DNA from: Bacteroides intestinalis
GTDB lineage: Bacteria; Bacteroidota; Bacteroidia; Bacteroidales; Bacteroidaceae
Direction: 5' to 3'
Assembly (NCBI RefSeq): GCF_902364365.1
Contig: NZ_CABJDN010000001.1
Coordinates: forward strand, 186,001 to 250,000
Length of the DNA stretch: 64,000 nt
The translations under genes and the position numbers were made by a program. Positions 26,344-34,961 of this stretch are shown piece after piece. A model generated the notes under the pieces. It did not search any database and had not been told where the DNA came from. It saw nothing but the letters and a program-made list of their open reading frames with translations. Within the stretch, counting starts at the first letter, position 1, and every line of letters starts with the position of its first letter.

Positions 26344-28185
26344 ATGAGGGAATTTCTGCAACTGATGCGACGTTTTGTGTCGCCTTATAAGAAGTATATA
26401 GGATGGGCGGTTTTGCTCAATGTTTTATCGGCTGTTTTCAACGTCTTTTCGTTTACTCTATTGATTCCAATTCTGAATATTCTGTTTAAGACAGGTGATG
26501 GCTCACAGGTTTACCACTATATGGAGTGGGGAAGTGACAGCTTGAAAGATGTGGCGATCAATAACTTCTATTACTTTGTCACCCGATTGATTGAAACGCA
26601 CGGACCAACGATGACGCTTCTGTTTATGGGGCTTTTCCTAGCCTTTATGACTATGTTGAAAACTTCTTGCTACTTCGGTTCTTCCGCCATCATGATTCCT
26701 TTGCGTACAGGAGTTGTTCGCGATATCCGTATCATGGTTTATTCCAAAGTAATGCATTTGCCGCTTGGTTTTTTCTCGCAGGAGCGGAAAGGAGATATTA
26801 TTGCACGCATGAGTGGTGACGTAGGTGAGATTGAAAACTCTATTACCAGTTCGCTGGATCTGTTGCTGAAGAATCCTATTCTGATTCTACTTTATTTCTC
26901 GACACTTATTATCACCAGTTGGCAGCTGACTTTGTTTACTGTAGTGGTGCTTCCCGGAATGGGGTGGCTGATGGGTAAAGTCGGCAAAAAACTGAAACGT
27001 CAGTCTTTGGAAGCTCAGAGTAAATGGAGTGATACGATGTCGCAGTTGGAAGAGACTCTGGGCGGTTTACGAATCATTAAAGCCTTCATTGCTGAAGATA
27101 AAATGGTGGACCGTTTTACTAAGTGCAGTAATGAGTTGCGTGATGCGACTAATAAGGTAGCTATCCGTCAGGCTTTGGCCCACCCGATGAGTGAGTTCTT
27201 GGGAACACTTCTTATTGTATTGGTACTGTGGTTTGGTGGTATATTAATTTTGGGTAATGATCACTCTTCGCTGGAAGCTCCTACATTCATCTTCTACATG
27301 GTTATCCTTTATAGTATCATCAATCCGTTGAAAGAATTTGCGAAAGCAGGATATAACATCCCGAAAGGTTTGGCTTCTATGGAGCGTGTGGACAAGATTC
27401 TGAAAGCAGAGAATCCTATTAAAGAACCTGTAAACCCGAAACCTTTGCATGGAATGAATCATGAGATTGAGTTTAAAGATGTTTCTTTCAGCTATGATGG
27501 AAAGAGGGAGGTTCTGAAACATATTAATTTGGTTGTGCCTAAGGGACAGACTATTGCATTGGTAGGTCAGTCTGGTTCAGGCAAGTCTACCTTAGTTGAT
27601 TTATTGCCACGTTATCACGATATACACTTCGGTGAAATCAGTATTGATGGCGTTAACATTAAGGATTTCCGAATCCATGATTTGCGTGGTTTGATAGGGA
27701 ATGTAAATCAGGAGGCTATCCTGTTTAATGATACATTCTTCAACAATATAGCTTTCGGCGTAGAGAATGCTACCATGGAGCAGGTTATTGAGGCAGCAAA
27801 GATTGCAAATGCTCACGACTTCATTATGGAGACAGAACACGGATACGATACAAGCATCGGTGACCGTGGCGGTAAACTTTCCGGAGGACAACGCCAACGT
27901 GTCAGCATAGCCCGTGCCATCCTGAAGAATCCGCCTATCCTTATTCTTGATGAAGCTACTTCTGCTCTTGATACGGAATCTGAACGTCTGGTACAGGAGG
28001 CTTTGGAACGTCTGATGAAAACGCGTACCACAATTGCTATTGCCCACCGTCTTTCTACGATTAAGAATGCAGATGAAATTTGTGTGCTTTATGAAGGAGA
28101 AATCGTGGAAAGAGGTAAGCATGAGGAGTTGCTGGAGAAAGACGGATATTATAAACGGTTGAATGATATGCAGTCTCTGTCTTAA
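26344..28185 (+). CDS. MsbA-like ABC exporter (fused permease and ATPase)
   Basis: A 613-residue half-transporter working as a homodimer in the inner membrane. Six membrane helices span about residues 15-320; the ATPase follows with Walker A GQSGSGKST (near 409), signature LSGGQRQR, Walker B ILILDEAT and the His switch AHRLS. Length and layout match MsbA-type lipid flippases and related multidrug exporters. It abuts the LOS-type cluster, and no separate polysaccharide flippase is present, so flipping of the lipid A-core is a reasonable inference, though a drug-export role cannot be excluded. Confidence 0.88.
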   Translation: MREFLQLMRRFVSPYKKYIGWAVLLNVLSAVFNVFSFTLLIPILNILFKTGDGSQVYHYMEWGSDSLKDVAINNFYYFVTRLIETHGPTMTLLFMGLFLAFMTMLKTSCYFGSSAIMIPLRTGVVRDIRIMVYSKVMHLPLGFFSQERKGDIIARMSGDVGEIENSITSSLDLLLKNPILILLYFSTLIITSWQLTLFTVVVLPGMGWLMGKVGKKLKRQSLEAQSKWSDTMSQLEETLGGLRIIKAFIAEDKMVDRFTKCSNELRDATNKVAIRQALAHPMSEFLGTLLIVLVLWFGGILILGNDHSSLEAPTFIFYMVILYSIINPLKEFAKAGYNIPKGLASMERVDKILKAENPIKEPVNPKPLHGMNHEIEFKDVSFSYDGKREVLKHINLVVPKGQTIALVGQSGSGKSTLVDLLPRYHDIHFGEISIDGVNIKDFRIHDLRGLIGNVNQEAILFNDTFFNNIAFGVENATMEQVIEAAKIANAHDFIMETEHGYDTSIGDRGGKLSGGQRQRVSIARAILKNPPILILDEATSALDTESERLVQEALERLMKTRTTIAIAHRLSTIKNADEICVLYEGEIVERGKHEELLEKDGYYKRLNDMQSLS

Positions 28186-28351
28186 ATAGGAAACTCTGAA
28201 CTTAAGAGGCTAATAATTTTTTTTCGATTTTGTCAGCACAGAGGATAAATAAATCCAGAATGCTTGGGATATGCTCGTTCCCACTACCGGAAACGGGTAT
28301 CAGTGCTTGTTTTGTAGACTTTAATAAACAGAGGAAAAGAGAATGGAAGGC

Positions 28352-28987
28352 TTATTTTCTTCCGAAATCAGCAGGTATTTCTCCCCACTGTTTAGTTTCC
28401 CACTTCATGATTTTGGTAGTATACGTATTTTCGCGTAACCACTTCTCAGCGCGTTCTATTAGTTTGAAAAGTTCTTCTGTCTTGGGTTCACGGGGTAGCT
28501 TTGTTTTACATTTCTTCTGCTTTATCCAGTTGATGGCATTCACGCTGTCGCTGTAGATGGGCATATCGAAGCCTTTCTGTTTCAACAGGGCAAGTCCGTG
28601 GACGATAGCAAGAAACTCACCGATGTTGTTTGTGCCATATACCGGGCCGAAATGGAATATTTCTTGTCGGCTGGCTACGTGTACACCGCGATATTCCATA
28701 GCTCCGGGATTACCGCTACAGGCAGCGTCTACGGCAAGGCTATTCTCTACGACAGATGAGGGAAGAGGAGTATTCGCATCTTTCTTTTGGGCGGGAGCGG
28801 CCGGAGAGGATCGTTTGATATACTCATACGGAGAAGATTCAAAGGCTTTTTCCGCTTCTTCGCGCGTCTCGAACGACTTGTATTTCGCTCCTTCGTAGCC
28901 TTTGGTTTGCAACTGACAGTCCGTCCAGGAAGTATAAATACCCGGATTGACGCCTGACCATACAACGTAAAACTTCTCTTTACTCAT
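28352..28987 (-). CDS. rnhA: Ribonuclease HI with N-terminal viroplasmin-type domain
   Basis: A 211-residue enzyme that cuts RNA in RNA-DNA hybrids. Residues about 3-50 (FYVVWSGVNPGIYTSW and YKSFETREEAEKAF) form the caulimovirus-viroplasmin-like hybrid-binding domain. The RNase H domain has VDAACSGNPG (first Asp), TNNIGEFLAI (Glu), IYSDSVNAI (second Asp) and the terminal GEIPADFGRK (last Asp). I start at the ATG at 28987; an in-frame TTG at 28999 overlaps the -7 element and is rejected. Divergent from the nitroreductase gene. Confidence 0.9.
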   Translation of the reverse strand: MSKEKFYVVWSGVNPGIYTSWTDCQLQTKGYEGAKYKSFETREEAEKAFESSPYEYIKRSSPAAPAQKKDANTPLPSSVVENSLAVDAACSGNPGAMEYRGVHVASRQEIFHFGPVYGTNNIGEFLAIVHGLALLKQKGFDMPIYSDSVNAINWIKQKKCKTKLPREPKTEELFKLIERAEKWLRENTYTTKIMKWETKQWGEIPADFGRK

Positions 28988-28996
28988 AATTGGGTG

Positions 28997-29004
28997 CAAA
29001 GGTA
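28997..29004 (-). promoter_or_regulatory. -7 element for rnhA
   Basis: Minus-strand TACCTTTG fits TAnnTTTG and lies 10 bases from the ATG at 28987, so the leader is very short. It rules out the upstream TTG as start. Confidence 0.5.
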
Positions 29005-29096
29005 CAAATATATTCTACAACTTCGAACAACTTCACTCTTTCACTTGTTTCATTATATAAGACAAAAATGATAATTACGAAAAGAAAGGATTAAAT

Positions 29097-29705
29097 ATGG
29101 TCAGAGAACGGACATTTGCCGAAGCATTGGAGCATCGGCGCAGTTATTATTCTATCAGTAACGACTCTCCGGTTCAGGACGAGGAAATTGTACACATCAT
29201 CCGTACAGCAGTAAAGCATGTGCCTTCGGCATTCAACTCGCAGACTACACGTATTGTGTTGTTGCTGGGGGACGAACATCAGAAATTATGGAGAATCGTG
29301 AAGGATCAGTTGGAAGAGCGCCTGTCCGAGGAACAATATCGCCAGTCGGAGAAGAAGATCGATACCTCGTTCTCTTGCGGATATGGCACGATACTCTTTT
29401 TTGAAGACCGTTCCATTGTAGAAGGGCTGCAAAAACAATTCCCTACTTATCATGAGAATTTCCCGAAGTGGTCGCAACATACTTCTGCCATGCATCAGCT
29501 GGCCATCTGGACCATGCTCGAAGATAAAGGCCTGGGTGCTTCACTGCAACACTATAATCCGTTGATTGACGAAGATGTACGCAGCACGTGGCACCTTCCC
29601 GAAACTTGGCAGTTGATTGCACAGATGCCTTTCGGTACTCCTGTTGCCGAACCGGGCGTGAAAGAATTTGATGATTTGAGCGAACGCATTAAAATTTTTA
29701 TCTGA
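29097..29705 (+). CDS. Nitroreductase family protein
   Basis: A 202-residue FMN-dependent oxidoreductase of the small nitroreductase/HBN1-like group. LEHRRSYYSIS near the N-terminus binds the FMN phosphate, VPSAFNSQTTRIVLLLG is the conserved central block, and GASLQHYNPLID with the later AQMPFGTPVAEPG finish the fold. It is cytosolic with no membrane segment. RBS-like GAAAGGA precedes the ATG at 29097. It lies 54 bases before aroK but aroK has its own promoter. The natural electron acceptor is not known. Confidence 0.88.
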   Translation: MVRERTFAEALEHRRSYYSISNDSPVQDEEIVHIIRTAVKHVPSAFNSQTTRIVLLLGDEHQKLWRIVKDQLEERLSEEQYRQSEKKIDTSFSCGYGTILFFEDRSIVEGLQKQFPTYHENFPKWSQHTSAMHQLAIWTMLEDKGLGASLQHYNPLIDEDVRSTWHLPETWQLIAQMPFGTPVAEPGVKEFDDLSERIKIFI

Positions 29706-29729
29706 TAGTAAATCTCTCAGAATAGAATT

Positions 29730-29755
29730 GCTTACCTTTGTACGCAAAGGTAAGC
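29730..29755 (+). promoter_or_regulatory. Palindromic promoter of aroK
   Basis: GCTTACCTTTG (29730-29740), TACG, CAAAGGTAAGC (29745-29755) is a perfect 11-bp inverted repeat with a 4-base loop. It contains a -7 element TACCTTTG on the + strand (29733-29740) and an identical one on the minus strand. The ATG of aroK is at 29760, so the right arm lies in the short leader. It could be an operator or simply a bidirectional promoter. Confidence 0.55.
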
Positions 29756-29759
29756 GCTT

Positions 29760-30287
29760 ATGATACGTATTTTCTTAACCGGCTACATGGGAGCCGGTAA
29801 AACAACTTTAGGAAAGGCTTTTGCCCGCGAACTGAATATACCGTTCATCGATCTGGACTGGTATATCGAAGAACGTCTTCACAAATCCATACGTGAATTG
29901 TTCACCGAGCGGGGAGAGGCCTCTTTTCGTGAACTGGAGCGAACCATGCTGCATGAAGTGGCTGAGTTTGAAAACGTCATTATCTCGACCGGAGGCGGTA
30001 CTCCTTGCTTCTTCGATAACATGGAGTATATGAACGAGCATGGGCAGACCGTTTTTCTGGATGTTCATCCTGACGTTTTGTTCCGCCGCTTGCGAGTGGC
30101 TACGCAGCAACGTCCCATCTTGCAAGGAAAAACAGACGAAGAACTGCGGACTTTCATTATAGAAGCCTTGGAAAAACGTGCGCTGCACTATGGTAAGGCA
30201 AGGTATCGTTTCGATGCCGGACAATTGGAAAGCCGCCGGCAAATAGCGGATTCTGTGCAGCAGTTACGTAACTTGCTGAGCATTTAA
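29760..30287 (+). CDS. aroK: Shikimate kinase
   Basis: Phosphorylates shikimate at O3 in aromatic amino acid synthesis; 175 residues. Walker A GYMGAGKTT is at 8-16, the shikimate-binding DLDWYIEER near 37, RELERTMLHEV and STGGGTPC near 80, and RPILQGKTDEELRTF forms the lid with its Arg. Standard length. It is read from the palindromic promoter at 29730-29755 and followed by speA, which has its own -7 element. Confidence 0.95.
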   Translation: MIRIFLTGYMGAGKTTLGKAFARELNIPFIDLDWYIEERLHKSIRELFTERGEASFRELERTMLHEVAEFENVIISTGGGTPCFFDNMEYMNEHGQTVFLDVHPDVLFRRLRVATQQRPILQGKTDEELRTFIIEALEKRALHYGKARYRFDAGQLESRRQIADSVQQLRNLLSI

Positions 30288-30343
30288 CCGCTTGTAAATG
30301 TGCAATTTTAGGTGGAAAACGCAATAAATATCGAGAATTATCG

Positions 30344-30351
30344 TATTTTTG
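30344..30351 (+). promoter_or_regulatory. -7 element for speA-argB
   Basis: TATTTTTG fits TAnnTTTG; the predicted leader to the ATG at 30395 is about 37 bases. Confidence 0.5.
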
Positions 30352-30394
30352 TCGCCCTATTAAAATCAAACAACAAACATCTGAGTTACAAAAA

Positions 30395-32287
30395 ATGAGA
30401 AAATGGCGTATTGAAGATTCAGAAGAGCTTTACAACATTACAGGTTGGGGCACTTCGTACTTTGGTATCAATGACAAAGGTCATGTAGTGGTAACACCTC
30501 GTAAAAATGGTGTCGGCGTCGATTTGAAAGAATTGGTGGATGAATTGCAATTGCGAGACGTGGCGGCTCCTATGCTGATACGTTTTCCCGATATTCTGGA
30601 CAATCGGATTGAGAAGACTTCTTCGTGTTTTAGACAGGCCGCTGAGGAATACGGCTATAAAGCGCAGAACTTTATCATCTATCCTATCAAGGTTAATCAG
30701 ATGCGCCCTGTGGTAGAGGAGATTATCAGCCATGGAAAGAAATTCAATCTCGGGTTGGAAGCCGGGTCGAAGCCTGAACTTCATGCTGTGATTGCGATTA
30801 ACTCAGATTCTGACTCGTTGATTATCTGCAACGGTTACAAAGATGAGAGCTATATAGAGTTGGCTTTGCTTGCCCAGAAGATGGGTAAACGCATTTTTCT
30901 TGTAGTAGAAAAAATGAACGAGCTAAAGCTGATAGCCAAGATGGCGAAGCAGTTGAATGTTATGCCTAATATTGGTATTCGTATCAAGCTGGCTTCTTCA
31001 GGAAGTGGCAAATGGGAAGATTCAGGAGGAGATGCAAGCAAGTTCGGACTTAGTTCCAGTGAATTGCTTGAAGCACTTGACTTTTTGGAATCAAAAGGGC
31101 TGAAAGATTGTCTGAAATTGATACATTTCCATATTGGTAGCCAGGTGACAAAGATCCGTCGCATTAAGACAGCCTTGCGCGAAGCATCTCAATTTTATGT
31201 GCAACTTCACTCTATGGGATTCAAGGTAGAATTCGTTGATATCGGTGGAGGTTTGGGCGTAGATTACGATGGAACACGCTCGTCCAGCAGCGAAAGTAGC
31301 GTCAATTATTCCATTCAGGAATATGTGAATGACTCTATTTCCACTTTAGTAGATGCCAGTGATAAAAATGATATTCCCCATCCCAATATTATTACGGAAA
31401 GCGGACGTGCACTAACTGCCCATCATTCCGTACTTATTTTTGAAGTCTTGGAAACCACCACTTTGCCCGAATGGGACGATGATGAAGAAGTAACTGAGGA
31501 AGACCATGAATTGGTGCAGGAACTTTATGGTATCTGGGACACGTTGAATCAGAATAAGATGTTGGAAGCCTGGCACGATGCACAGCAAATCCGTGAAGAA
31601 GCGCTCGACTTGTTCAGTCATGGAATCGTGGATTTGAAAACACGTGCACAGATTGAGCGCCTTTACTGGTCCGTTATGCGTGAGGTGAACCAGATTGCAG
31701 GCGGGTTGAAGCATGCTCCCGATGAACTTCGCGGACTGCCGAAACTGTTGGCGGATAAATATTTCTGTAACTTCTCGCTCTTCCAGTCTCTGCCGGACTC
31801 TTGGGCTATCGACCAGATATTCCCGATTATGCCTATCCAGCGTCTGGACGAACGTCCCGACCGTGCGGCAACCTTACAGGACATCACTTGTGACTCGGAT
31901 GGAAAGATAGCTAACTTTATCTCGACTAAGAATGTGGCACACTATCTGCCCACTCATTCTTTAAAGAGTAAGGAACCTTATTATATGGGTGTGTTCCTGG
32001 TAGGTGCTTATCAGGAAATTCTGGGTGATATGCACAATCTTTTCGGTGATACGAATGCTGTGCATGTATCTGTTAATGAGAAAGGATATACCATCGAACA
32101 AGTGATTGATGGTGAAACTGTGGCGGAAGTGCTTGACTATGTTCAATATAGCCCTAAGAAGCTGGTGCGTACACTGGAGACTTGGGTGACTCAATCAGTA
32201 AAAGAAGGACGTATTTCATTGGAAGAAGGTAAAGAGTTCCTTTCCAATTATCGTTCCGGTCTGTACGGATATACCTATTTGGAATAA
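30395..32287 (+). CDS. speA: Biosynthetic arginine decarboxylase
   Basis: PLP enzyme of the alanine-racemase-fold group that turns arginine into agmatine, the first step towards putrescine and spermidine; 630 residues, as expected for SpeA. YPIKVNQMRPVVEEI holds the PLP lysine (near residue 94); LGLEAGSKPEL, FHIGSQ, VDIGGGLGVDYDG and ITESGRALTAHHS are the usual barrel blocks. argB starts 4 bases after its stop, so arginine synthesis and consumption appear co-transcribed. Confidence 0.96.
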   Translation: MRKWRIEDSEELYNITGWGTSYFGINDKGHVVVTPRKNGVGVDLKELVDELQLRDVAAPMLIRFPDILDNRIEKTSSCFRQAAEEYGYKAQNFIIYPIKVNQMRPVVEEIISHGKKFNLGLEAGSKPELHAVIAINSDSDSLIICNGYKDESYIELALLAQKMGKRIFLVVEKMNELKLIAKMAKQLNVMPNIGIRIKLASSGSGKWEDSGGDASKFGLSSSELLEALDFLESKGLKDCLKLIHFHIGSQVTKIRRIKTALREASQFYVQLHSMGFKVEFVDIGGGLGVDYDGTRSSSSESSVNYSIQEYVNDSISTLVDASDKNDIPHPNIITESGRALTAHHSVLIFEVLETTTLPEWDDDEEVTEEDHELVQELYGIWDTLNQNKMLEAWHDAQQIREEALDLFSHGIVDLKTRAQIERLYWSVMREVNQIAGGLKHAPDELRGLPKLLADKYFCNFSLFQSLPDSWAIDQIFPIMPIQRLDERPDRAATLQDITCDSDGKIANFISTKNVAHYLPTHSLKSKEPYYMGVFLVGAYQEILGDMHNLFGDTNAVHVSVNEKGYTIEQVIDGETVAEVLDYVQYSPKKLVRTLETWVTQSVKEGRISLEEGKEFLSNYRSGLYGYTYLE

Positions 32288-32291
32288 GAAT

Positions 32292-33065
32292 ATGAGAGAA
32301 AAACTAACAGTAATAAAGGTGGGTGGCAAAATCGTGGAGGAAGAAGCTACCCTCCATAAGTTGTTGGATGACTTTGCAGCTATCGAGGGCTACAAAGTCT
32401 TGGTACACGGAGGTGGCCGTTCGGCCACAAAATTGGCTGCCCAACTGGGCATTGAAAGCCAGATGGTAAACGGGCGTCGTATCACGGATGCCGAAACACT
32501 GAAAGTAGTGACGATGGTGTATGGCGGACTGGTAAACAAGAATATTGTAGCCGGACTTCAGGCGCGTGGTGCCAATGCATTGGGATTGACTGGTGCGGAT
32601 ATGGATGTAATCCGTTCCGTAAAACGCCCGGTGAAAGACGTTGACTATGGCTTTGTGGGTGATGTAAAGCAAGTGAATGCAGAGTTTTTGGGTGATTTGA
32701 TCTATAAAGGAGTAGTTCCCGTAATGGCTCCGCTGACGCACGATGGTGCGGGCAATCTGCTGAATACAAATGCCGATACTATTGCAGGAGAGACTGCAAA
32801 AGCCCTTGCTGCTTTGTTCGATGTGACATTGGTATTCTGCTTTGAGAAGAAGGGTGTGCTTCGTGACGAGAACGATGACGATAGCGTGATACCTCAGATC
32901 ACTCCTGCCGAATTCGAACAATACGTAGCGGACGGTGTTATTCAAGGAGGTATGATACCCAAGCTGGAGAATTCTTTTGAAGCTTTGAATGCGGGAGTAA
33001 CTGAAGTGGTAATTACCTTAGCGTCAGCAATTAACGAGAATAGCGGAACCCGCATTAAAAAATAA
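32292..33065 (+). CDS. argB: Acetylglutamate kinase (N-acyl-glutamate kinase)
   Basis: Amino-acid-kinase-fold enzyme of arginine synthesis; 257 residues. VIKVGGKIVEEE is the phosphate-binding Lys-Gly-Gly block, VHGGGRSATKLA binds the gamma-phosphate and substrate, NTNADTIAGETAKAL the nucleotide, and QGGMIPKLENSFEAL the C-terminal Lys. Bacteroides are known to make arginine through N-succinyl intermediates, so the true substrate may be N-succinylglutamate; sequence alone does not settle this. Co-transcribed with speA. Confidence 0.93.
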   Translation: MREKLTVIKVGGKIVEEEATLHKLLDDFAAIEGYKVLVHGGGRSATKLAAQLGIESQMVNGRRITDAETLKVVTMVYGGLVNKNIVAGLQARGANALGLTGADMDVIRSVKRPVKDVDYGFVGDVKQVNAEFLGDLIYKGVVPVMAPLTHDGAGNLLNTNADTIAGETAKALAALFDVTLVFCFEKKGVLRDENDDDSVIPQITPAEFEQYVADGVIQGGMIPKLENSFEALNAGVTEVVITLASAINENSGTRIKK

Positions 33066-33126
33066 TTCAAAAAAAGTAGTGAGCAACTGTAACTTTCCAT
33101 ATACTTAACCGTCATTATTAATAGAG

Positions 33127-33636
33127 ATGCAAGAAATCAGTTTTCGGAATGACATTCTCCCTCTGAAAGACAAACTCTTTCGGTTGGCTCTCCGGATTAC
33201 TTTCGACAGAGCAGAGGCAGAAGACATTGTGCAGGAAACACTGATAAGAGTCTGGAACAAACGTGATGAGTGGACGCAATTCGGTTCTATTGAGGCTTAT
33301 TGCCTGACAGTGGCAAAGAACCTGGCCATAGACCGTAGCGAAAGAAAAGACGCTCAGACCGTGGGACTGACACCTGAAATGGAACAGGCCTCCGGAGCAT
33401 CCAACCCTTACGATCACTTGGTGGATAAAGAGCAAATGACACTTATCCATCGTCTGGTCAATGAACTTCCCGATAAACAAAGGCTGATCATGCAGCTTCG
33501 GGATATAGAGGGTAAGAGTTATAAAGAAATCGCGGTCGTCCTGCATTTGACGGAGGAACAGGTAAAAGTGAACCTCTTCAGGGCGAGGCAAAAAGTGAAA
33601 CAACGGTATTTAGATATAGATGGTTATGGACTGTAA
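33127..33636 (+). CDS. ECF-type RNA polymerase sigma factor
   Basis: A 169-residue group 4 sigma factor. Region 2: FRNDILPLKDKLFRLALRIT, then AEDIVQETLIRVW. Region 4: LPDKQRLIMQLRDIEGKSYKEIA and EEQVKVNLFRARQKVKQRY, the helix-turn-helix. The downstream gene begins inside its last codons and encodes a membrane protein, the common layout of sigma factor plus membrane-bound partner. No SusC/FecR pair follows, so it is not an obvious sugar-locus regulator. Signal and targets unknown. Confidence 0.9.
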   Translation: MQEISFRNDILPLKDKLFRLALRITFDRAEAEDIVQETLIRVWNKRDEWTQFGSIEAYCLTVAKNLAIDRSERKDAQTVGLTPEMEQASGASNPYDHLVDKEQMTLIHRLVNELPDKQRLIMQLRDIEGKSYKEIAVVLHLTEEQVKVNLFRARQKVKQRYLDIDGYGL

Positions 33637-34108
33637 ATATATAGAACAACTTTTAGAACGCTACTGGCAGTGTGAGACTTCCCTTGAGGAAGAAGCACAG
33701 TTGCGTGCTTTCTTTAACGGAAGCGACGTTCCGGAGCATTTGCTTCGCTACAAAGACTTGTTCGTATATCAGCAACTGCAACAGGAAGTGGGGTTGGGAG
33801 CAGATTTCGACGCCCGTGTGCTTGCAGAAGTGGAGACTCCGGTGGTGAAGGCAAAACGCCTGACGCTTACCGCGCGTTTCGTTCCATTGTTCAAGGCCGC
33901 CGCAGTAGTGGCAGTGGTACTTTCATTAGGGAATGTGATGCAACATTCATTCTATAGTGATATAAAAGAAGTGGCCGCAGCCGATACAATAGGCAAACAA
34001 ATTACCGCACCTTCGGTAGCTCTCTCGGGAGACGTGACGATTACCCATGAACAACAGATTCTGGATAGTCTGCAACGAGTAGACAAGAAGGTGGAACTGA
34101 AAAAGTAA
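33626..34108 (+). CDS. Small membrane protein, probable anti-sigma partner
   Basis: A 160-residue protein from the ATG at 33626 (MDCKYIEQLLERYWQCETS); an ATG two codons earlier is also possible. It overlaps the sigma gene by 11 bases, implying coupled translation. The N-terminal 60 residues are helical and include one Cys (Cys3) and ERYWQCETSLEEE, resembling the sigma-binding part of anti-sigma factors but without an H-x3-C-x2-C zinc motif. One membrane helix at about 90-107 (LFKAAAVVAVVLSLGNV) precedes a short, probably periplasmic, tail. The role is inferred from position and topology. Confidence 0.75.
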   Translation: MDCKYIEQLLERYWQCETSLEEEAQLRAFFNGSDVPEHLLRYKDLFVYQQLQQEVGLGADFDARVLAEVETPVVKAKRLTLTARFVPLFKAAAVVAVVLSLGNVMQHSFYSDIKEVAAADTIGKQITAPSVALSGDVTITHEQQILDSLQRVDKKVELKK

Positions 34109-34156
34109 CGTTTTCATTTGCTTTTAAAAATAACATTTTCATTTGCTTTAAACATA
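34107..34156. repeat. Two 25-bp direct repeats after the anti-sigma-like gene
   Basis: AACGTTTTCATTTGCTTTT (34107-34125) recurs as AACATTTTCATTTGCTTTA (34132-34150), a period of 25 bases. The first copy overlaps the stop codon of the upstream gene. Confidence 0.7.
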
Positions 34157-34505
34157 AATATAGTTAGTGTGCTTTATTAAAACAACAAATTGAGGCTGTG
34201 AAGTTTCAATTCTCTCAATTCTTATAAAAACTAACTAAGATAGATGGGGCGCCGCGAGATGCAGCGTCCCTTTTATTTTGTATCTATATTGATGCTATCT
34301 TGCCTGCTTCATATTAAGTTTTCTGTCTAAGAAAACGGATAATTAGTAATGTATAAATCCCTAAAAAATAGATATAGACATTCTTGACTTATTGTCTTTG
34401 ATAATCAGTGTATTATGTACTGTCTATATAGACTTTTTATTCATTGATATAGAGCGATAGGTTGATTCTTTATGCCTAACTTCGCTTCCAGAACCAATAA
34501 ATAAA
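34109..34505. other. Gene-free spacer of 397 bases
   Basis: No open frame here looks real. The spacer holds the end of the 25-bp direct repeat, a strong terminator at 34246-34280, and a 9-base inverted repeat (34372-34380 with 34421-34429, ATATAGACA/TGTCTATAT). The right side is A/T rich and should contain the promoter of the lipoprotein gene, though no clean TAnnTTTG was found. Confidence 0.6.
34246..34280 (+). terminator. Rho-independent terminator after the sigma/anti-sigma pair
   Basis: GGGGCGC (34246-34252) pairs with GCGTCCC (34264-34270) over 7 bases with one G-U pair, followed by TTTTATTTTG. It lies about 140 bases after the anti-sigma-like gene. Confidence 0.65.
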
Positions 34506-34511
34506 ATGATC

Positions 34512-34907
34512 ATGAAGCGTACATTAAAAAGATTTTCAGCTATAGCGTGTTTCACGCTTATTGCTTTTACTTCCTGCTATCTTCCAGGAAGTGACCAGTA
34601 TAAAATTAAGTCAGCAACAGCCGATTATGTAAGTGCCCGACTGAATAAAGGTGAGAAATATCAATGGGGACACCTTGAGCGAAAGAATGGTTGCCATTAT
34701 GATGGTAAAGATTGCAAGTATGCTGAGGTTTACTATGTGGTTACTACAGAATCAGGCGAGGAATTGGAGAAGAAACTTTATCTCTTGATGTCGGAGCATT
34801 GCGATTCGGTATATGAGATTGCAGAAGAAGCTGACAAAGAGTGGAATTCCAAGAAATATCCTTCGGCAGAAGAAGTCAAGGAGCTTATTAAGCAAGCCCT
34901 GAAGTAA
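34512..34907 (+). CDS. Small lipoprotein of unknown function
   Basis: A 131-residue protein from the ATG at 34512 (MKRTLKRFSAIACFTLIAF); an ATG two codons upstream is the alternative. The signal peptide ends in a lipobox FTSC, so it is a lipoprotein; the residues after the Cys (YLPGSDQY) are not a clear surface-export signal. The mature part is charged, with GCHYDGKDCKYAEVYYVVTT containing two cysteines that could form a disulfide, and a helical Glu/Lys-rich end. I do not recognise the family. It stands alone between two hairpin-rich spacers. Confidence 0.6.
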   Translation: MKRTLKRFSAIACFTLIAFTSCYLPGSDQYKIKSATADYVSARLNKGEKYQWGHLERKNGCHYDGKDCKYAEVYYVVTTESGEELEKKLYLLMSEHCDSVYEIAEEADKEWNSKKYPSAEEVKELIKQALK

Positions 34908-34961
34908 CTGTTACTTTACTTTGGAAAAGTACGTTCCTATAGTATAAACTAAGAAGTTAAT

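Noticed and set aside
28230..28556. 108-codon + strand open frame overlapping rnhA
   Set aside because: Most of it is antisense to rnhA. On the minus strand, a stretch at about 28205-28351 reads as a 50-codon protein-like string without a start codon; I could not support it as a gene.
34372..34440. Terminator from the ATATAGACA/TGTCTATAT inverted repeat
   Set aside because: The loop is 40 bases and the stem only 9 A/T-rich pairs; reported only as part of the spacer description.
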